This document shows positions 16,056 to 24,643 of a stretch of 29,113 nucleotides of DNA, in pieces. Position 1 is the first letter of the stretch. Every line of letters starts with the position of its first letter. This DNA comes from CAZADH01 sp964483805 (GTDB lineage Bacteria > Muiribacteriota > Ozemobacteria > Ozemobacterales > Ozemobacteraceae): the NCBI GenBank assembly GCA_964483805.1, contig CAZADH010000040.1, forward strand, positions 1 through 29,113, written 5' to 3'. The translations under genes and the position numbers were made by a program. The notes under the pieces were generated by a model. The model searched no databases and was not told where the DNA came from. It saw nothing but the letters and a program-made list of their open reading frames with translations.

Positions 16056-18935
16056 CTACTTGCGGGTGAGGTTGTAGGTGCCGTCCCACGGTTCGGGGGG
16101 CGGTTCGGTCAGAAAGACGCGACACCTCGCGAGCAGTGCTTTCGCCGGCCCGTCTTCGGGCCGGAACTGCAGCAGTTTCTCGAACGACGCAATCGCCTCG
16201 GCCCAGCGGCGCCCCTGATAGTGGGCCATGCCCTCGGTGTAAAGCGGTTGTATTGACGACCACCACGCCGGTTCGCGGCCGGCTTCGCCGATCAGTTCGT
16301 AGACACGCACCGGTTCCTGGCGGCCGACGACGCGGATCTGGTCGAGAAAACGGGCGGTGATGCGGTCACGCGCCGGCGACCACGTGCTCTCGGCGATGAT
16401 GGCCGAGGTCTGGAACTCCTTGTTGGCCCCCTCGAGACGCGCGGCCAGCACCACACCGTCGCCGACGCAGGTGAAGTTCATCAATGCCCGCGGCGAGCCC
16501 AGACAACCGACAACCACGACATCGGTGTTGACGCCGATGCGCATGTGCATGTCCGGCAGTCCGCGCGCAGTCCAGCTCTTCTGCAGTTCCGCCAGCTTGT
16601 TCTGCATGGCGAGAGCGCACCGGCACGCGAACAACGCGTGGTCGGCGTTGCGCTGGGGGCAGTTCCAGTAGGCCATGATCCCGTCGCCAAGATATTTGTC
16701 GAGGGTGCCCCGGTGCTCGAAAATCACCTCGGTCATGCCACCGATATACTCGTTCATGACACTGACCAGTTTTTGCGGCTCGAGCGTGCCGCTCATCGTC
16801 GTGAACCCGGCCAGATCGGCGAACAGCAGCGTGAGCTCGACCTTCTCGCCGCCCGGTTTGACGGCATTGGGGTCATCGATCAGCATCTGCACCACGTCGG
16901 GCGCAACGAACCGGCGGAACATCTCGGAGATGGCGGTCGTCTGGTGGCGCTGACGCATGTATTGATCGAGTAGGGTCAGGGCCCAGCAAAACGGAAAGCT
17001 GAGCAGCACCGGCGACAGGAGAATCACCCGCTGCGCCTGGTGGTATTGCTGAAATGCATACGCCAGCAAGGCGAGCAGAATGCCGAGCATGGTCGCGGTT
17101 CCCCACAACGGCCGCAACCGCTGCAGAACGAACCCCAGGATCAACGTGGCGACCATCATGCGCAACAGCGCTTGCCCGGGGTCGCCCGGCGTCAGATACC
17201 GCCGGCCGAGGATGTTGGCCACTGCGTTGGCGTGGATCTCGACGCCGGTCAACAATTGTTGTTGAAAACTGAACGGCGTGCGCATCGTGAACGGGGTCGG
17301 ATGAAAATCGAAATCGCTGCGCTCGAACGAACCGAGAAACGCGACCCGCCCCCCAAAATTCTGGGTGCGCCCACAGATGCGGGCATGCGCCTGCGCCGGC
17401 AGGAGTTCGGCCGGGGGCGTCGCGCTGCGGCTGCGGTGAAACAGCAACTGCGCATCGTCGAACGCCTCGTACCACGACACCGAAGGAAACACCGGCTGGT
17501 GCTCGGCGCGCGGCGACGTCGACCCGAGAAAAAACAGTTCCATGTCGCCCTTCTCGTCGGTGGGGATGAAGCGGTCGGGGAGCTGGAAACCGCCGCGGTA
17601 GGTGCGACTGCGGATCTGCGCCTCGATCCGCGCCAACTCGGCCCACATGGCGGTCTCGAACGCGTGGCCCGGTTTGCCGCTCTGGTGGTCGAGCGCCAGC
17701 ACGGCGATATACAGCGAGAACGACGGTCGCAACGCCCCGGTCGTCTTGTTGCGGATGAACAGTGGCGTGCGCGACACGTGGGCACGCGAATCGGAGCGGA
17801 CATCGACAAAGCCGATGCGGGTCTGCGGATTCTTCAGAAACACGGGATCAGGAAGGATTTCCCAGGTTCTCGACTCGATCGACGCTGTCGCGGTCACACC
17901 CTCTTCGCTGCCACCCCGCGTCACGTAACGAACGCGGGAGGTGGCTTCGACCGAGCGTTCCTCGGCGAGTTGCGCGGCCAGCAGCACGGGCGGGACGGCC
18001 TTCTCGAGAGCGGTCGCCAGAGCGCCGTCCTCGGCAACGACCTTGGTACCCTGCAGAAGCATATCGATACCGAGCACACCGACCGGCGCTATCTCGTGCC
18101 GGGCGCCGAGGCTGGTGACCGCATCGATCGAGATCTGCACGACCACGCCCGGCTTCGGAAACACCTTCAGAGCAACATGCGGCGTCGTCGCAGCCAGTCG
18201 TTCGATGAAACGCAACCATTTGTCGGAGACCACACCCGCAGGGGCACCGCCCGGCCCGCCACCAAGCGCCTTCAGAACCGGCGGCATCTTGAGAAAGTCA
18301 GGAAACAGACGGTGCGCGCTGTCGGTGTAGCGGAAGAACCCGACCGACGCCCCGGACCCGGCCGCCGATAGTTTGTTCTGAAACAGCGCGGTCAAGAGCC
18401 CGCTGCTGCTCGGCCCCGCACGACCGATCGCCAGGTGCCCGATCTGCAAGTCGACCACGGTCATTCGTAACACGGCGCGCCCGCCGATGTCTTCTGAACG
18501 CGGCTGCCCCAACAGGCGCAGCGTCGACGCAAGCTCCTCGCGGCCGGGATTGCGACCAATCAAGAACGAGGTCTTCTCGTCTTTCTTGATGACCAGCAGC
18601 GAACTCTGGATCCGTCGCGCCTCCTCGCCCCGCGCGATCTCGTCACGCAACGCCAGCACATCAGACGTGCCGGACCCCGCCTGTTCGAGCGATGCCAGTC
18701 GGCCCTTGAGCAGCGGAATCCGTTCGCTGCGCTCGTCTTCGGCATAACCCAATTGATAGAGGGTCGCATTCACGTAATCGTCGATCACGGTGACGCGGCC
18801 GGTGAGAAACAGCAGCGACGCGTAGACGATCGACGTCAGGGCGATTGCCACCCACGAGAACCGGCGCAGCGCGCCGAAGAAGGCGTCATGAACCCGGCCA
18901 AACCATGTTCTGATCTTGGGCCTGTCGTGGTCCAT
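16056..18935 (-). CDS. CHASE2-domain class III adenylate/guanylate cyclase
   Basis: A 959-aa membrane sensor cyclase making cAMP (or cGMP) from the nucleoside triphosphate. Residues 27-47 are the first membrane helix. Residues about 50-590 are a very long periplasmic region containing CHASE2 (the end GVEIHANAVANIL at 564-576 is characteristic). Three membrane helices follow within about 588-656. Residues about 698-880 are the class III catalytic domain with both metal Asp (FADLAGFT, Asp707; GDGIMAYW, Asp751), the base-selecting Lys747 and Thr822 (class IIIb pattern, favouring ATP), and Arg833. The usual transition-state Asn is replaced by Val829 (FTCVGDGVVLAAR). Residues 890-940 are a TPR-like tail. 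AAGGAG precedes the ATG. It converges on the FecR operon with a 9-bp gap, a recurrent partnership in bacteria as I recall. Confidence 0.93.
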   Translation of the reverse strand: MDHDRPKIRTWFGRVHDAFFGALRRFSWVAIALTSIVYASLLFLTGRVTVIDDYVNATLYQLGYAEDERSERIPLLKGRLASLEQAGSGTSDVLALRDEIARGEEARRIQSSLLVIKKDEKTSFLIGRNPGREELASTLRLLGQPRSEDIGGRAVLRMTVVDLQIGHLAIGRAGPSSSGLLTALFQNKLSAAGSGASVGFFRYTDSAHRLFPDFLKMPPVLKALGGGPGGAPAGVVSDKWLRFIERLAATTPHVALKVFPKPGVVVQISIDAVTSLGARHEIAPVGVLGIDMLLQGTKVVAEDGALATALEKAVPPVLLAAQLAEERSVEATSRVRYVTRGGSEEGVTATASIESRTWEILPDPVFLKNPQTRIGFVDVRSDSRAHVSRTPLFIRNKTTGALRPSFSLYIAVLALDHQSGKPGHAFETAMWAELARIEAQIRSRTYRGGFQLPDRFIPTDEKGDMELFFLGSTSPRAEHQPVFPSVSWYEAFDDAQLLFHRSRSATPPAELLPAQAHARICGRTQNFGGRVAFLGSFERSDFDFHPTPFTMRTPFSFQQQLLTGVEIHANAVANILGRRYLTPGDPGQALLRMMVATLILGFVLQRLRPLWGTATMLGILLALLAYAFQQYHQAQRVILLSPVLLSFPFCWALTLLDQYMRQRHQTTAISEMFRRFVAPDVVQMLIDDPNAVKPGGEKVELTLLFADLAGFTTMSGTLEPQKLVSVMNEYIGGMTEVIFEHRGTLDKYLGDGIMAYWNCPQRNADHALFACRCALAMQNKLAELQKSWTARGLPDMHMRIGVNTDVVVVGCLGSPRALMNFTCVGDGVVLAARLEGANKEFQTSAIIAESTWSPARDRITARFLDQIRVVGRQEPVRVYELIGEAGREPAWWSSIQPLYTEGMAHYQGRRWAEAIASFEKLLQFRPEDGPAKALLARCRVFLTEPPPEPWDGTYNLTRK

Positions 18936-19463
18936 GGGACTCCTTGACGGGGTCGTCAGGCTGAAGCTGTCACAACGTCAGAAACGAGGTCATCGACCAC
19001 GAGTCAGCCGCCGCCCTCGGGGTCGCACCCCCGATACCTGTTCACGGGCAGCGGCGCAGACAAAGCGTTTGCAGGAAGGCGCCGACGTCTTCATGAAGAC
19101 CTCCCTGATGGGGGTAGTGCAAATCGGGGCCGGGAAACGAATCAGTGTCGCTCCATGTAATAATCGTGCCCGATCGGGGAGTCAAGATCGTACCCCTCAG
19201 ACTCAATGGCGCGTCCAGGCTGTTGATCGGTTATCTATCGGCTCGTTGACACGGTCGACCGGATGCGGATATTTTTGCACGGCCACCTGTTGTCTGAATG
19301 CGCGGGACAAGCATTACCGAATACACCGGTTCCGCGAGTCCGCAATGACATACCCAGTATTTACATTAGCAATAGCGCATGCCAGTTGCGGTTCACTGCG
19401 TCGGGGCAGTGCCACACCGCACGCAATCAACGGGTCAATGTTGCCACACCTGGAGGTCGTGTC
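18936..19463. other. 528-bp divergent intergenic region, no gene seen
   Basis: This interval separates the cyclase start from the TerC-family gene. Frames crossing it have no family resemblance or good ribosome site. The only convincing signal is a promoter at 19246-19275. The stretch 19280-19463 would then be a leader of about 180 nt. I looked for the yybP-ykoY manganese riboswitch that often precedes TerC genes and did not see its conserved loops. Confidence 0.6.
19246..19275 (+). promoter_or_regulatory. Sigma70-like promoter for the TerC-family gene
   Basis: A perfect -35 TTGACA (19246-19251) is followed after 18 bp by TATTTT (19270-19275; 4 of 6 matches to TATAAT). It is on the correct strand and predicts a long leader before the GTG at 19464. 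Confidence 0.45.
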
Positions 19464-20672
19464 GTGAAAAGTAGAAAACCTGCAAGCAAGATCGGGCTGG
19501 GGTTGATGATCGTCGGCTTGTGCTCCGCCCTTGCCGTAACCACTGGGATCACCGCCGCCGAACCCCTGCCGGTCGCCACGTCCGCCGTCAGTCTCGGCGC
19601 GTCTTCGCCGGCCACGGTGCGCACACCTGTCGCACCCCCCACCACCGGCGCCATCGCGGCGACATCGGTTCCTGCTGCGACGCCGGCCCACGGTGCGACC
19701 GCCGATCCAAAGAAACCAAACTGGTGGGAAAGCCTGCTCATCATTGTCTATGCCGATGCGGTCATGAGCGTCGAAAACGTCCTGATTATCGCCATCCTCG
19801 TCTCGGCGATCCCGGCCCGGATCCGAATGGTCGCGGTGTTCTTCGGCCTGATTGCCGCCGGCATGTTTCGTATCGGCTTCGCCTGCATGGCCACGGTCCT
19901 GATGAAATACCCGGTCGTCGCCCTGCTCGGCGCGATCACGCTGACCTTTCTGGCCGTGTCGCTGTTCACCGACACCATCAAGCAGTTGCGCAAGAAACCC
20001 GAAGAACACGCACCCGAGGAGAAGATCGATTTCGCGGTCGTGAAAGAGGAACTGCGCCGAATGTTCACCGAGAAGGGCTTCTGGCGCAGCAAAGAGGGTG
20101 AGGCTTTGAAGACGGTCATGTCGACGGTCATCCTTCAGGATGTGCTGCTGTCGCTCGACAACGTGCTGGTCGTGGCGGGCAACTCCCACGGCGACCTTCA
20201 CCTGACCATCGTCGGCGTCTTGATCTCGATCGTCATGATGGGAACCATCGCCAACCTCATGGTCTCGCTCGTCAAGAAGTATCCGATCCTCGGTCTCATC
20301 GGCGGATTGGCCCTGGCCAAAGCCGCCCACAATCTTTTTGTCGAGTCGTACAACCACGAAGCAGGCGTCGCGGCATTTGGCACGATCGTGGTCTTCGTCA
20401 TGTTCAGCCGCGTCTACCAGCGGTTGACCACCGACGATGAAGAAGTGAAGCCGTTGTCGCTGGACCTCGACGAGCCACTGACCGAGGGCAATGAAGCGGG
20501 CGAGGTCGATGTCCCCGAACCCGTGGCGGCAGCGGCAGCGACCGCGGCAGTGCCCGCAACCACCATGATGCCGCACGAGGTGACACAGGAACTGCTCGCC
20601 TATCTGCGGCGCAACACCGAGGCCCTGCAGCGAATCGAGGCGACCCTCGAGAAGCGCGGTGTCACGGAGTGA
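19464..20672 (+). CDS. TerC-family integral membrane protein (metal-ion exporter type) with exported N-terminal extension
   Basis: A 402-aa protein starting with GTG 19464, preceded by GGAGG at 7 nt. The core (about 86-320) has the two-fold TerC/LysE-superfamily layout with acidic membrane motifs VYADAVMSVENVLIIA (Asp98, Glu104) and LQDVLLSLDNVLVVAG (Asp226, Asp232, Asn233), and about seven hydrophobic helices. A charged cytoplasmic loop (176-215) separates the halves. The family includes manganese exporters and tellurite-resistance proteins. The N-terminus is unusual: residues 12-31 are an extra hydrophobic segment, followed by an Ala/Pro/Thr-rich linker to residue 85. The C-terminal tail (320-402) is acidic and Ala-rich, ending in a coiled-coil-like helix (NTEALQRIEATLEKRG). 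It is probably monocistronic or leads into the cyclase remnant 55 bp downstream. Confidence 0.82.
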   Translation: MKSRKPASKIGLGLMIVGLCSALAVTTGITAAEPLPVATSAVSLGASSPATVRTPVAPPTTGAIAATSVPAATPAHGATADPKKPNWWESLLIIVYADAVMSVENVLIIAILVSAIPARIRMVAVFFGLIAAGMFRIGFACMATVLMKYPVVALLGAITLTFLAVSLFTDTIKQLRKKPEEHAPEEKIDFAVVKEELRRMFTEKGFWRSKEGEALKTVMSTVILQDVLLSLDNVLVVAGNSHGDLHLTIVGVLISIVMMGTIANLMVSLVKKYPILGLIGGLALAKAAHNLFVESYNHEAGVAAFGTIVVFVMFSRVYQRLTTDDEEVKPLSLDLDEPLTEGNEAGEVDVPEPVAAAAATAAVPATTMMPHEVTQELLAYLRRNTEALQRIEATLEKRGVTE

Positions 20673-20727
20673 CGTGCAGACTTTGTAAATATTTGCGAAA
20701 CAACTGTTCACGATCGAGGAGAGCCGC

Positions 20728-21013
20728 ATGCAAGCCCCCACCGGTCAGGTCACGCTGGTCTTCACCGACGTCGAGGGTTCAACCGTGCTCTGGGAGAAGA
20801 TTCCCGACGCCATGCGCGAGGGGTTTGCCGTTCAGCACCCCCGACTGCGGCCCCGATCCGACCAATGGCCGCATGGATTATTTCGGTCCGATGGTCAACC
20901 GTTCGGCGCGCGTTTCCGGGGCCGGCCACGACGGGCAGATCCTGGTCAGCGGCGACGTGATGAAAGCGATCGGCCCGATCGGCGACCGACACTCCGTGTC
21001 GGCGGGTCAGTGA
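20728..21013 (+). pseudogene. Decayed soluble class III adenylate/guanylate cyclase
   Basis: The start is good: GAGGAGA, then ATG 20728. The first 36 codons read as a class III cyclase N-terminus: TGQVTLVFTDVEGSTVLWE, containing the first metal Asp, then PDAMREGFAVQHPRL. After about base 20850 homology continues in the next frame, from about 20866: DYFGPMVNRSARVSGAGHDG, QILVSGDV, ending at TGA 21011-21013. This second piece is the region carrying the transition-state Asn and Arg. Between the two pieces about 60 residues, including the second metal Asp (GDA/GDG motif), are missing, and the reading frame is shifted. The C-terminal end is also truncated. The gene cannot make a working cyclase. 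The closest relatives would be the ATP cyclases fused to ATPase/TPR regions that start with FTDVEGST. The 3' end overlaps the convergent gene at 21007. Confidence 0.78.
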
Positions 21014-21483
21014 CTGCGAATATCCCCCTCAGGAGGAGCCTGGTAGTACACAGTGATCGCGTAAAGCGAACCTGACGCCAGGAGAAGGTCCTTCCACTCG
21101 CGGGTTTTCGCGATGTCGTAGGGAACGTCGCCGGAGTCGCTCGCAAGCAACGCAACCTCCGGGGCCATCGGTTTTCCATGCGGAAAGACGACCTGTTGTC
21201 TGTCGTAGTGACGCTGAATCGACAGGAAATCACCTTTGCATGAGCGGATTTCCTTGATCCAGAAATCGGTGTGGTTGCCGTTGCCGAACAGAAGGCCGAC
21301 CTGTGCGTATTTCTGCACCCGCTCTGTGCCGGGCGGGTGAGAGAGCGCGTCGACAGAACGACCCGAATTCCACAATTGGTAATTGTGGACCGCGATGGGA
21401 TAAACCAAGAAGTATGCGACGGCCCCCAACAGCAGCATCACCATCGCGAAAAGGAGTTTCGCCGCAATTCCCCCAGTTTTCAT
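21007..21483 (-). CDS. Membrane-anchored hypothetical protein, 158 aa
   Basis: I do not recognise this protein. The start at ATG 21483 (MKTGGIAAKLLFAM) is preferred; the longer open frame to 21708 adds 75 Arg-rich residues with no coding character. Residues 7-31 form one hydrophobic helix that could be a signal anchor. The remainder (about 32-158) is a soluble, probably periplasmic domain, with YFLVYPIAVHNYQLWNSGRS, a GLLFGNGNHTDFWIKEI stretch and a C-terminal SLYAITVYYQAPPEGD strand. A single Cys (SCKGD) is present. Its last codons overlap the end of the cyclase remnant on the other strand. The 225 bp between it and the metallopeptidase gene show nothing recognisable. Confidence 0.65.
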   Translation of the reverse strand: MKTGGIAAKLLFAMVMLLLGAVAYFLVYPIAVHNYQLWNSGRSVDALSHPPGTERVQKYAQVGLLFGNGNHTDFWIKEIRSCKGDFLSIQRHYDRQQVVFPHGKPMAPEVALLASDSGDVPYDIAKTREWKDLLLASGSLYAITVYYQAPPEGDIRSH

Positions 21484-21708
21484 GAGGCACCGCCTTCGCT
21501 TCCGGATTACGCAGGACCGACCTCGCTGCATCCTACCATGTCTACGACATTTCGACCACGATGACGACGTCCTCCGGCTTGCTGTGCGTGGTCCGTTTCC
21601 AGGATCAGAGCAGCGCACGGCTCGAGAACATTGATGTCCGACCGTCAGTGATTGGCGATCGCGCACAACGCCAGGGGTTCGGCGGCCAATCCGACGGTAG
21701 GAGCCCAT

Positions 21709-23532
21709 TCAGCGAATGCGAAACACCGGCCCTTTCGGCGGAAACGGGAGCAGACTTCCTTCAGGCAGCAATATCGCATGTTGCCGATGTATTCTGAAAT
21801 GATCGCATGCGCCATCGGTGATGACCAGAATCGGGCCATCCGGGGGAAAGTCGTCGGCGCGCTCGAGCAAATCGATACCGGGTTGCAGCACCGTGCCGCC
21901 CCGCCCGCGTACCCGGACGCGGTGAGCCAATGCGTCGGGGGGCATATATCCCTGATCGTACGCCTGCGCATCACAGAAGACGACGCGAATCGCCGGCACC
22001 TCACGGGCGACGCTGTAGCTGGCGACCGCGCCCAGAGCGAGCCCGAGCAGTTTGCGGTCCATCGACCCCGACGTGTCGAGGACGACCCCGAACGTGCGCG
22101 CATCGAGCGCACCCTCGGCGAGCACCCACCGCGGCCGCGGAATATCGGGCGAGGCACTCTGGCGCCGACTTGGGCGCGCGTACGAACGCCGCTTCTCGAC
22201 GGGGGCAAAGAAGTGATCGAACCACTGCGCCAGAGCAACGTCCCATGCGATCGGCGGCTGACTTAACGCCTGGATTTCCTCGATCAACCCCGCCGGTAAG
22301 AACCCGCGGCCCTGCTCCTGGTGATACTGCAGCCCCTGCGCGAGTGCGCGCCGATAGAACTCGTCGAGATCGACACCGCCACCGAACAGATAACCCCGCT
22401 CGTCGGTCAGCATGTCGCCCAACCCAGCGCCCCTGAACGTGGCCAGCCGGCGCAGTTTGCGCAGATCCCGCGCCAGACGATCGTAGACCGCCTCGGCCGA
22501 CCAACCCTTCACCTCGGGGTCGTAAAGGGCGCCTACCTGCGGCAGATCGCCGAGTCCCATTTCGATCAACCAACCGTTGATGACAAAGTCGCAAGCGACG
22601 TTCCACAAGTACGGATCGCGGCCGCCGCACCGCACATCGTGCCGCAAGCCGACGTGCAGAAGTTCGTGCGCGATGACGAAGCGCAATTCGTGGTCGCTCA
22701 ATCCGGCTGCAGGATTGAGGTAGACGACCTTCGCCGTCGTATCGACCGCGGCCACGGAGATCGAGAGCCGGTGGCACACGAGCGGGTCTTCGACCAGCGT
22801 GAACGCGGCAGCCAGCGAGCCGAGCAACGGAAACGAGCTGAGAAACCAGGACCGCGCCGCCTGCGCCGCCGTCGAGACCCGCCCCGAACCTGGTGGTGCG
22901 CCCCCGAACACCGAGACGCGCCCGGCTGCTGCATCGAGTGCGGCGGCCACGGCCTGCGCCAGTCCTTCGGCGAGCAGATCGCCCCAATTCACGTCGCGCG
23001 CATACCAGCGGCGGCCTGCCTCGGTGAAGATCATGTCGGGATGCTTGCCGGCGACGCCCCAGCCGGCGCGGTCCTCCGGGATCCCGGTGCGCTGGAACTG
23101 CAGAGCGAGCCTGTCCTCGTTGCGGGCCGCGGACTCGAGGTCGCCAACGATGTCGTCGGGTGGCCGGCCGAACTTGAAGTCGGCGAGAAAGCGGGCCACG
23201 ACGCAATCGCAGGCGGCGTTCCATTCGCGCGTCCAGGCCTCGACCTTGAGAAAATGGCCGAAGCCGAGGTGGAGCAGACAGTGGCCCAGGACCCAGGCCC
23301 ACTGCTCGGGCGGAGCCTTGCGCGTCGGATGCGCATAGATCGCGCCCTCGCGGGTCACCACGGCCCAACCGTCGGCGGGGCACAGGTTGCCGGATTCCAT
23401 ACGCCGTATGTATGCGTGATGCATCAACGGCGCAAACAGCGGGTGCGCGGCGACGCGCGCGTAACCCTCGCGATACCAGTCGTCGGCCTGGTTCGGTTTC
23501 TTCCCTTTGCGGGAGTCGCGCTTAGGCGCCAT
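21709..23532 (-). CDS. VWA-like/metallopeptidase-like protein (DUF2201 type), partner of MoxR ATPase
   Basis: A 607-aa soluble protein. Residues about 230-330 are the putative metallopeptidase domain, with zinc motif HELLHVGLRH (His289, Glu290, His293, His298) and the following WNVACDFVINGW. Residues about 478-607 are a VWA-like domain with the MIDAS motif DTSGSMD (486-492) and a later ITDGACDH. Residues about 30-120 repeat the metallopeptidase pattern, GHCLLHLGFGH and WNAACDCVVARF, but the catalytic Glu is Cys85. The gene overlaps the end of the upstream MoxR ATPase gene by 11 bp, so the two products are made together. MoxR/VWA pairs act as ATP-driven chaperones or metal-insertion and assembly machines; the client here is unknown. 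Length and domain order (peptidase, then VWA) fit the DUF2201 family except for the extra N-terminal copy. Confidence 0.88.
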   Translation of the reverse strand: MAPKRDSRKGKKPNQADDWYREGYARVAAHPLFAPLMHHAYIRRMESGNLCPADGWAVVTREGAIYAHPTRKAPPEQWAWVLGHCLLHLGFGHFLKVEAWTREWNAACDCVVARFLADFKFGRPPDDIVGDLESAARNEDRLALQFQRTGIPEDRAGWGVAGKHPDMIFTEAGRRWYARDVNWGDLLAEGLAQAVAAALDAAAGRVSVFGGAPPGSGRVSTAAQAARSWFLSSFPLLGSLAAAFTLVEDPLVCHRLSISVAAVDTTAKVVYLNPAAGLSDHELRFVIAHELLHVGLRHDVRCGGRDPYLWNVACDFVINGWLIEMGLGDLPQVGALYDPEVKGWSAEAVYDRLARDLRKLRRLATFRGAGLGDMLTDERGYLFGGGVDLDEFYRRALAQGLQYHQEQGRGFLPAGLIEEIQALSQPPIAWDVALAQWFDHFFAPVEKRRSYARPSRRQSASPDIPRPRWVLAEGALDARTFGVVLDTSGSMDRKLLGLALGAVASYSVAREVPAIRVVFCDAQAYDQGYMPPDALAHRVRVRGRGGTVLQPGIDLLERADDFPPDGPILVITDGACDHFRIHRQHAILLPEGSLLPFPPKGPVFRIR

Positions 23533-24586
23533 CCTTGCGCTCGACGAGTCGGGGCAGATCGCGAACGATCTCGACCATCAGCCAGCCGGGCAGCGCGTCT
23601 TCGCCTTCGACGCGTGCCACCACCATCTGCGCAATCTCGAGACTGAGCGTCGCCAGTTCCTTGAGCAGTCCCTTGGCGCGATGCGCCAGTTCGCGATGCG
23701 TCTCGGTGAGCCGGTTGGCGTCGGTCGGCAGTTCCTTGATAAGCTGTGCCCGGAACGACTGAGCAAGAAAATACAATACATCGCGATCCTCGGGTGCCGC
23801 CGGCCAGGCGACATCACCCTTGAGGATCGCCGCCAACCGATACCGGCTCTTCAACTGCCGCACAAACGCCTTGAACTGCCCGGCGTGGTGCGGCGAGAGG
23901 CACCCAAAGGCGAGCATCTCGATCTGCCGATCGGTCAGGTCGTCGCCGTATTCCTTCAGGGCATCGCTGAGGATGTGCCACGAGCGGGGCGTCGAGAACG
24001 GCTCCTCGTGCTTCGGCGGCGCAACGCTGAGGTGGTCGGGGCGCAGACCGATGTATTCGACGATGTGCGGGTGAATCGCGTTGGCCCCCGCCCAGTCGAG
24101 CCACTCGCGCGCCGAGACGCGCAGATGCACATGAGCCATACGATTGATGAGCGCCGACGACATCGATTTGACGATGGCGCTGTCGTGCGCCCGGTTGCCC
24201 GCGCCAACAACGATCGACCCGGCCGGCAACTCGTACTCGCCAACCCGCCGCTCCTGGATCAAACTGTAGAACGCCTTCTGCACCTCGTGCGAGCAGGCGT
24301 TCAGTTCGTCAAGAAACAAGCAATACGGTTCGCGTCGCGCAATGTTCGCCGGCGGACAAAAATGACTGACACCGTCGGTGATCTGCGGTACGCCAATGAT
24401 GTCTTCGGGCGCGAGTTGGCTGCCCAACAGCGATACGCACGGCAGGCCGATCTCATCGGCGAACTGCTGCACAATCGATGATTTGCCGATGCCCGGCTGC
24501 CCCCAGATAAACACGGGGCGCGCGATCGCCACGTGCAACAGAAAGTCGGCCAACTCGCTTGGGGTGACGGTGACAGGTGCGTTCAT
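23522..24586 (-). CDS. MoxR-family AAA+ ATPase
   Basis: A 354-aa cytoplasmic ATPase. Walker A is GQPGIGKSS (29-37), Walker B CLFLDELN (89-96), sensor 1 is Asn131 in GAGNR, and an arginine-finger candidate lies in INRM (Arg149). The segment GVSHFCPPANIARREP, just before Walker B, is typical of the MoxR branch. The C-terminal third (about 230-354) is helical, with a long coiled stretch (HRELAHRAKGLLKELATL). It is the first gene of a two-gene operon: its last four codons overlap the start of the VWA/metallopeptidase gene. MoxR proteins usually work with VWA partners as in this pair. The start at 24586 has no strong ribosome site, so translation may be weak or leader-dependent. The HEPN gene ends 57 bp upstream on the same strand, so read-through is possible. 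Confidence 0.9.
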   Translation of the reverse strand: MNAPVTVTPSELADFLLHVAIARPVFIWGQPGIGKSSIVQQFADEIGLPCVSLLGSQLAPEDIIGVPQITDGVSHFCPPANIARREPYCLFLDELNACSHEVQKAFYSLIQERRVGEYELPAGSIVVGAGNRAHDSAIVKSMSSALINRMAHVHLRVSAREWLDWAGANAIHPHIVEYIGLRPDHLSVAPPKHEEPFSTPRSWHILSDALKEYGDDLTDRQIEMLAFGCLSPHHAGQFKAFVRQLKSRYRLAAILKGDVAWPAAPEDRDVLYFLAQSFRAQLIKELPTDANRLTETHRELAHRAKGLLKELATLSLEIAQMVVARVEGEDALPGWLMVEIVRDLPRLVERKDGA

Positions 24587-24643
24587 CGGGATTTGGCTGC
24601 GGCTATCTTCTTGAAAGCGGCGATGCGTCGTCGCATCCGCCGA

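Noticed and set aside
17040..18371. 443-codon plus-strand frame
   Set aside because: Antisense to the CHASE2 cyclase; Arg/Gly/His-rich and without motifs.
19160..19230. yybP-ykoY manganese riboswitch suggested by GGGGAGT near 19176
   Set aside because: Only this short string matches; the other conserved loops are absent and it lies upstream of the predicted promoter.
18916..19467. 183-codon frame across the intergenic region before the TerC gene
   Set aside because: No ribosome site, mixed composition, overlaps the cyclase start and a plausible promoter.
22321..23646. 441-codon plus-strand frame
   Set aside because: Antisense to the metallopeptidase/VWA gene, which has clear HExxH and MIDAS motifs.
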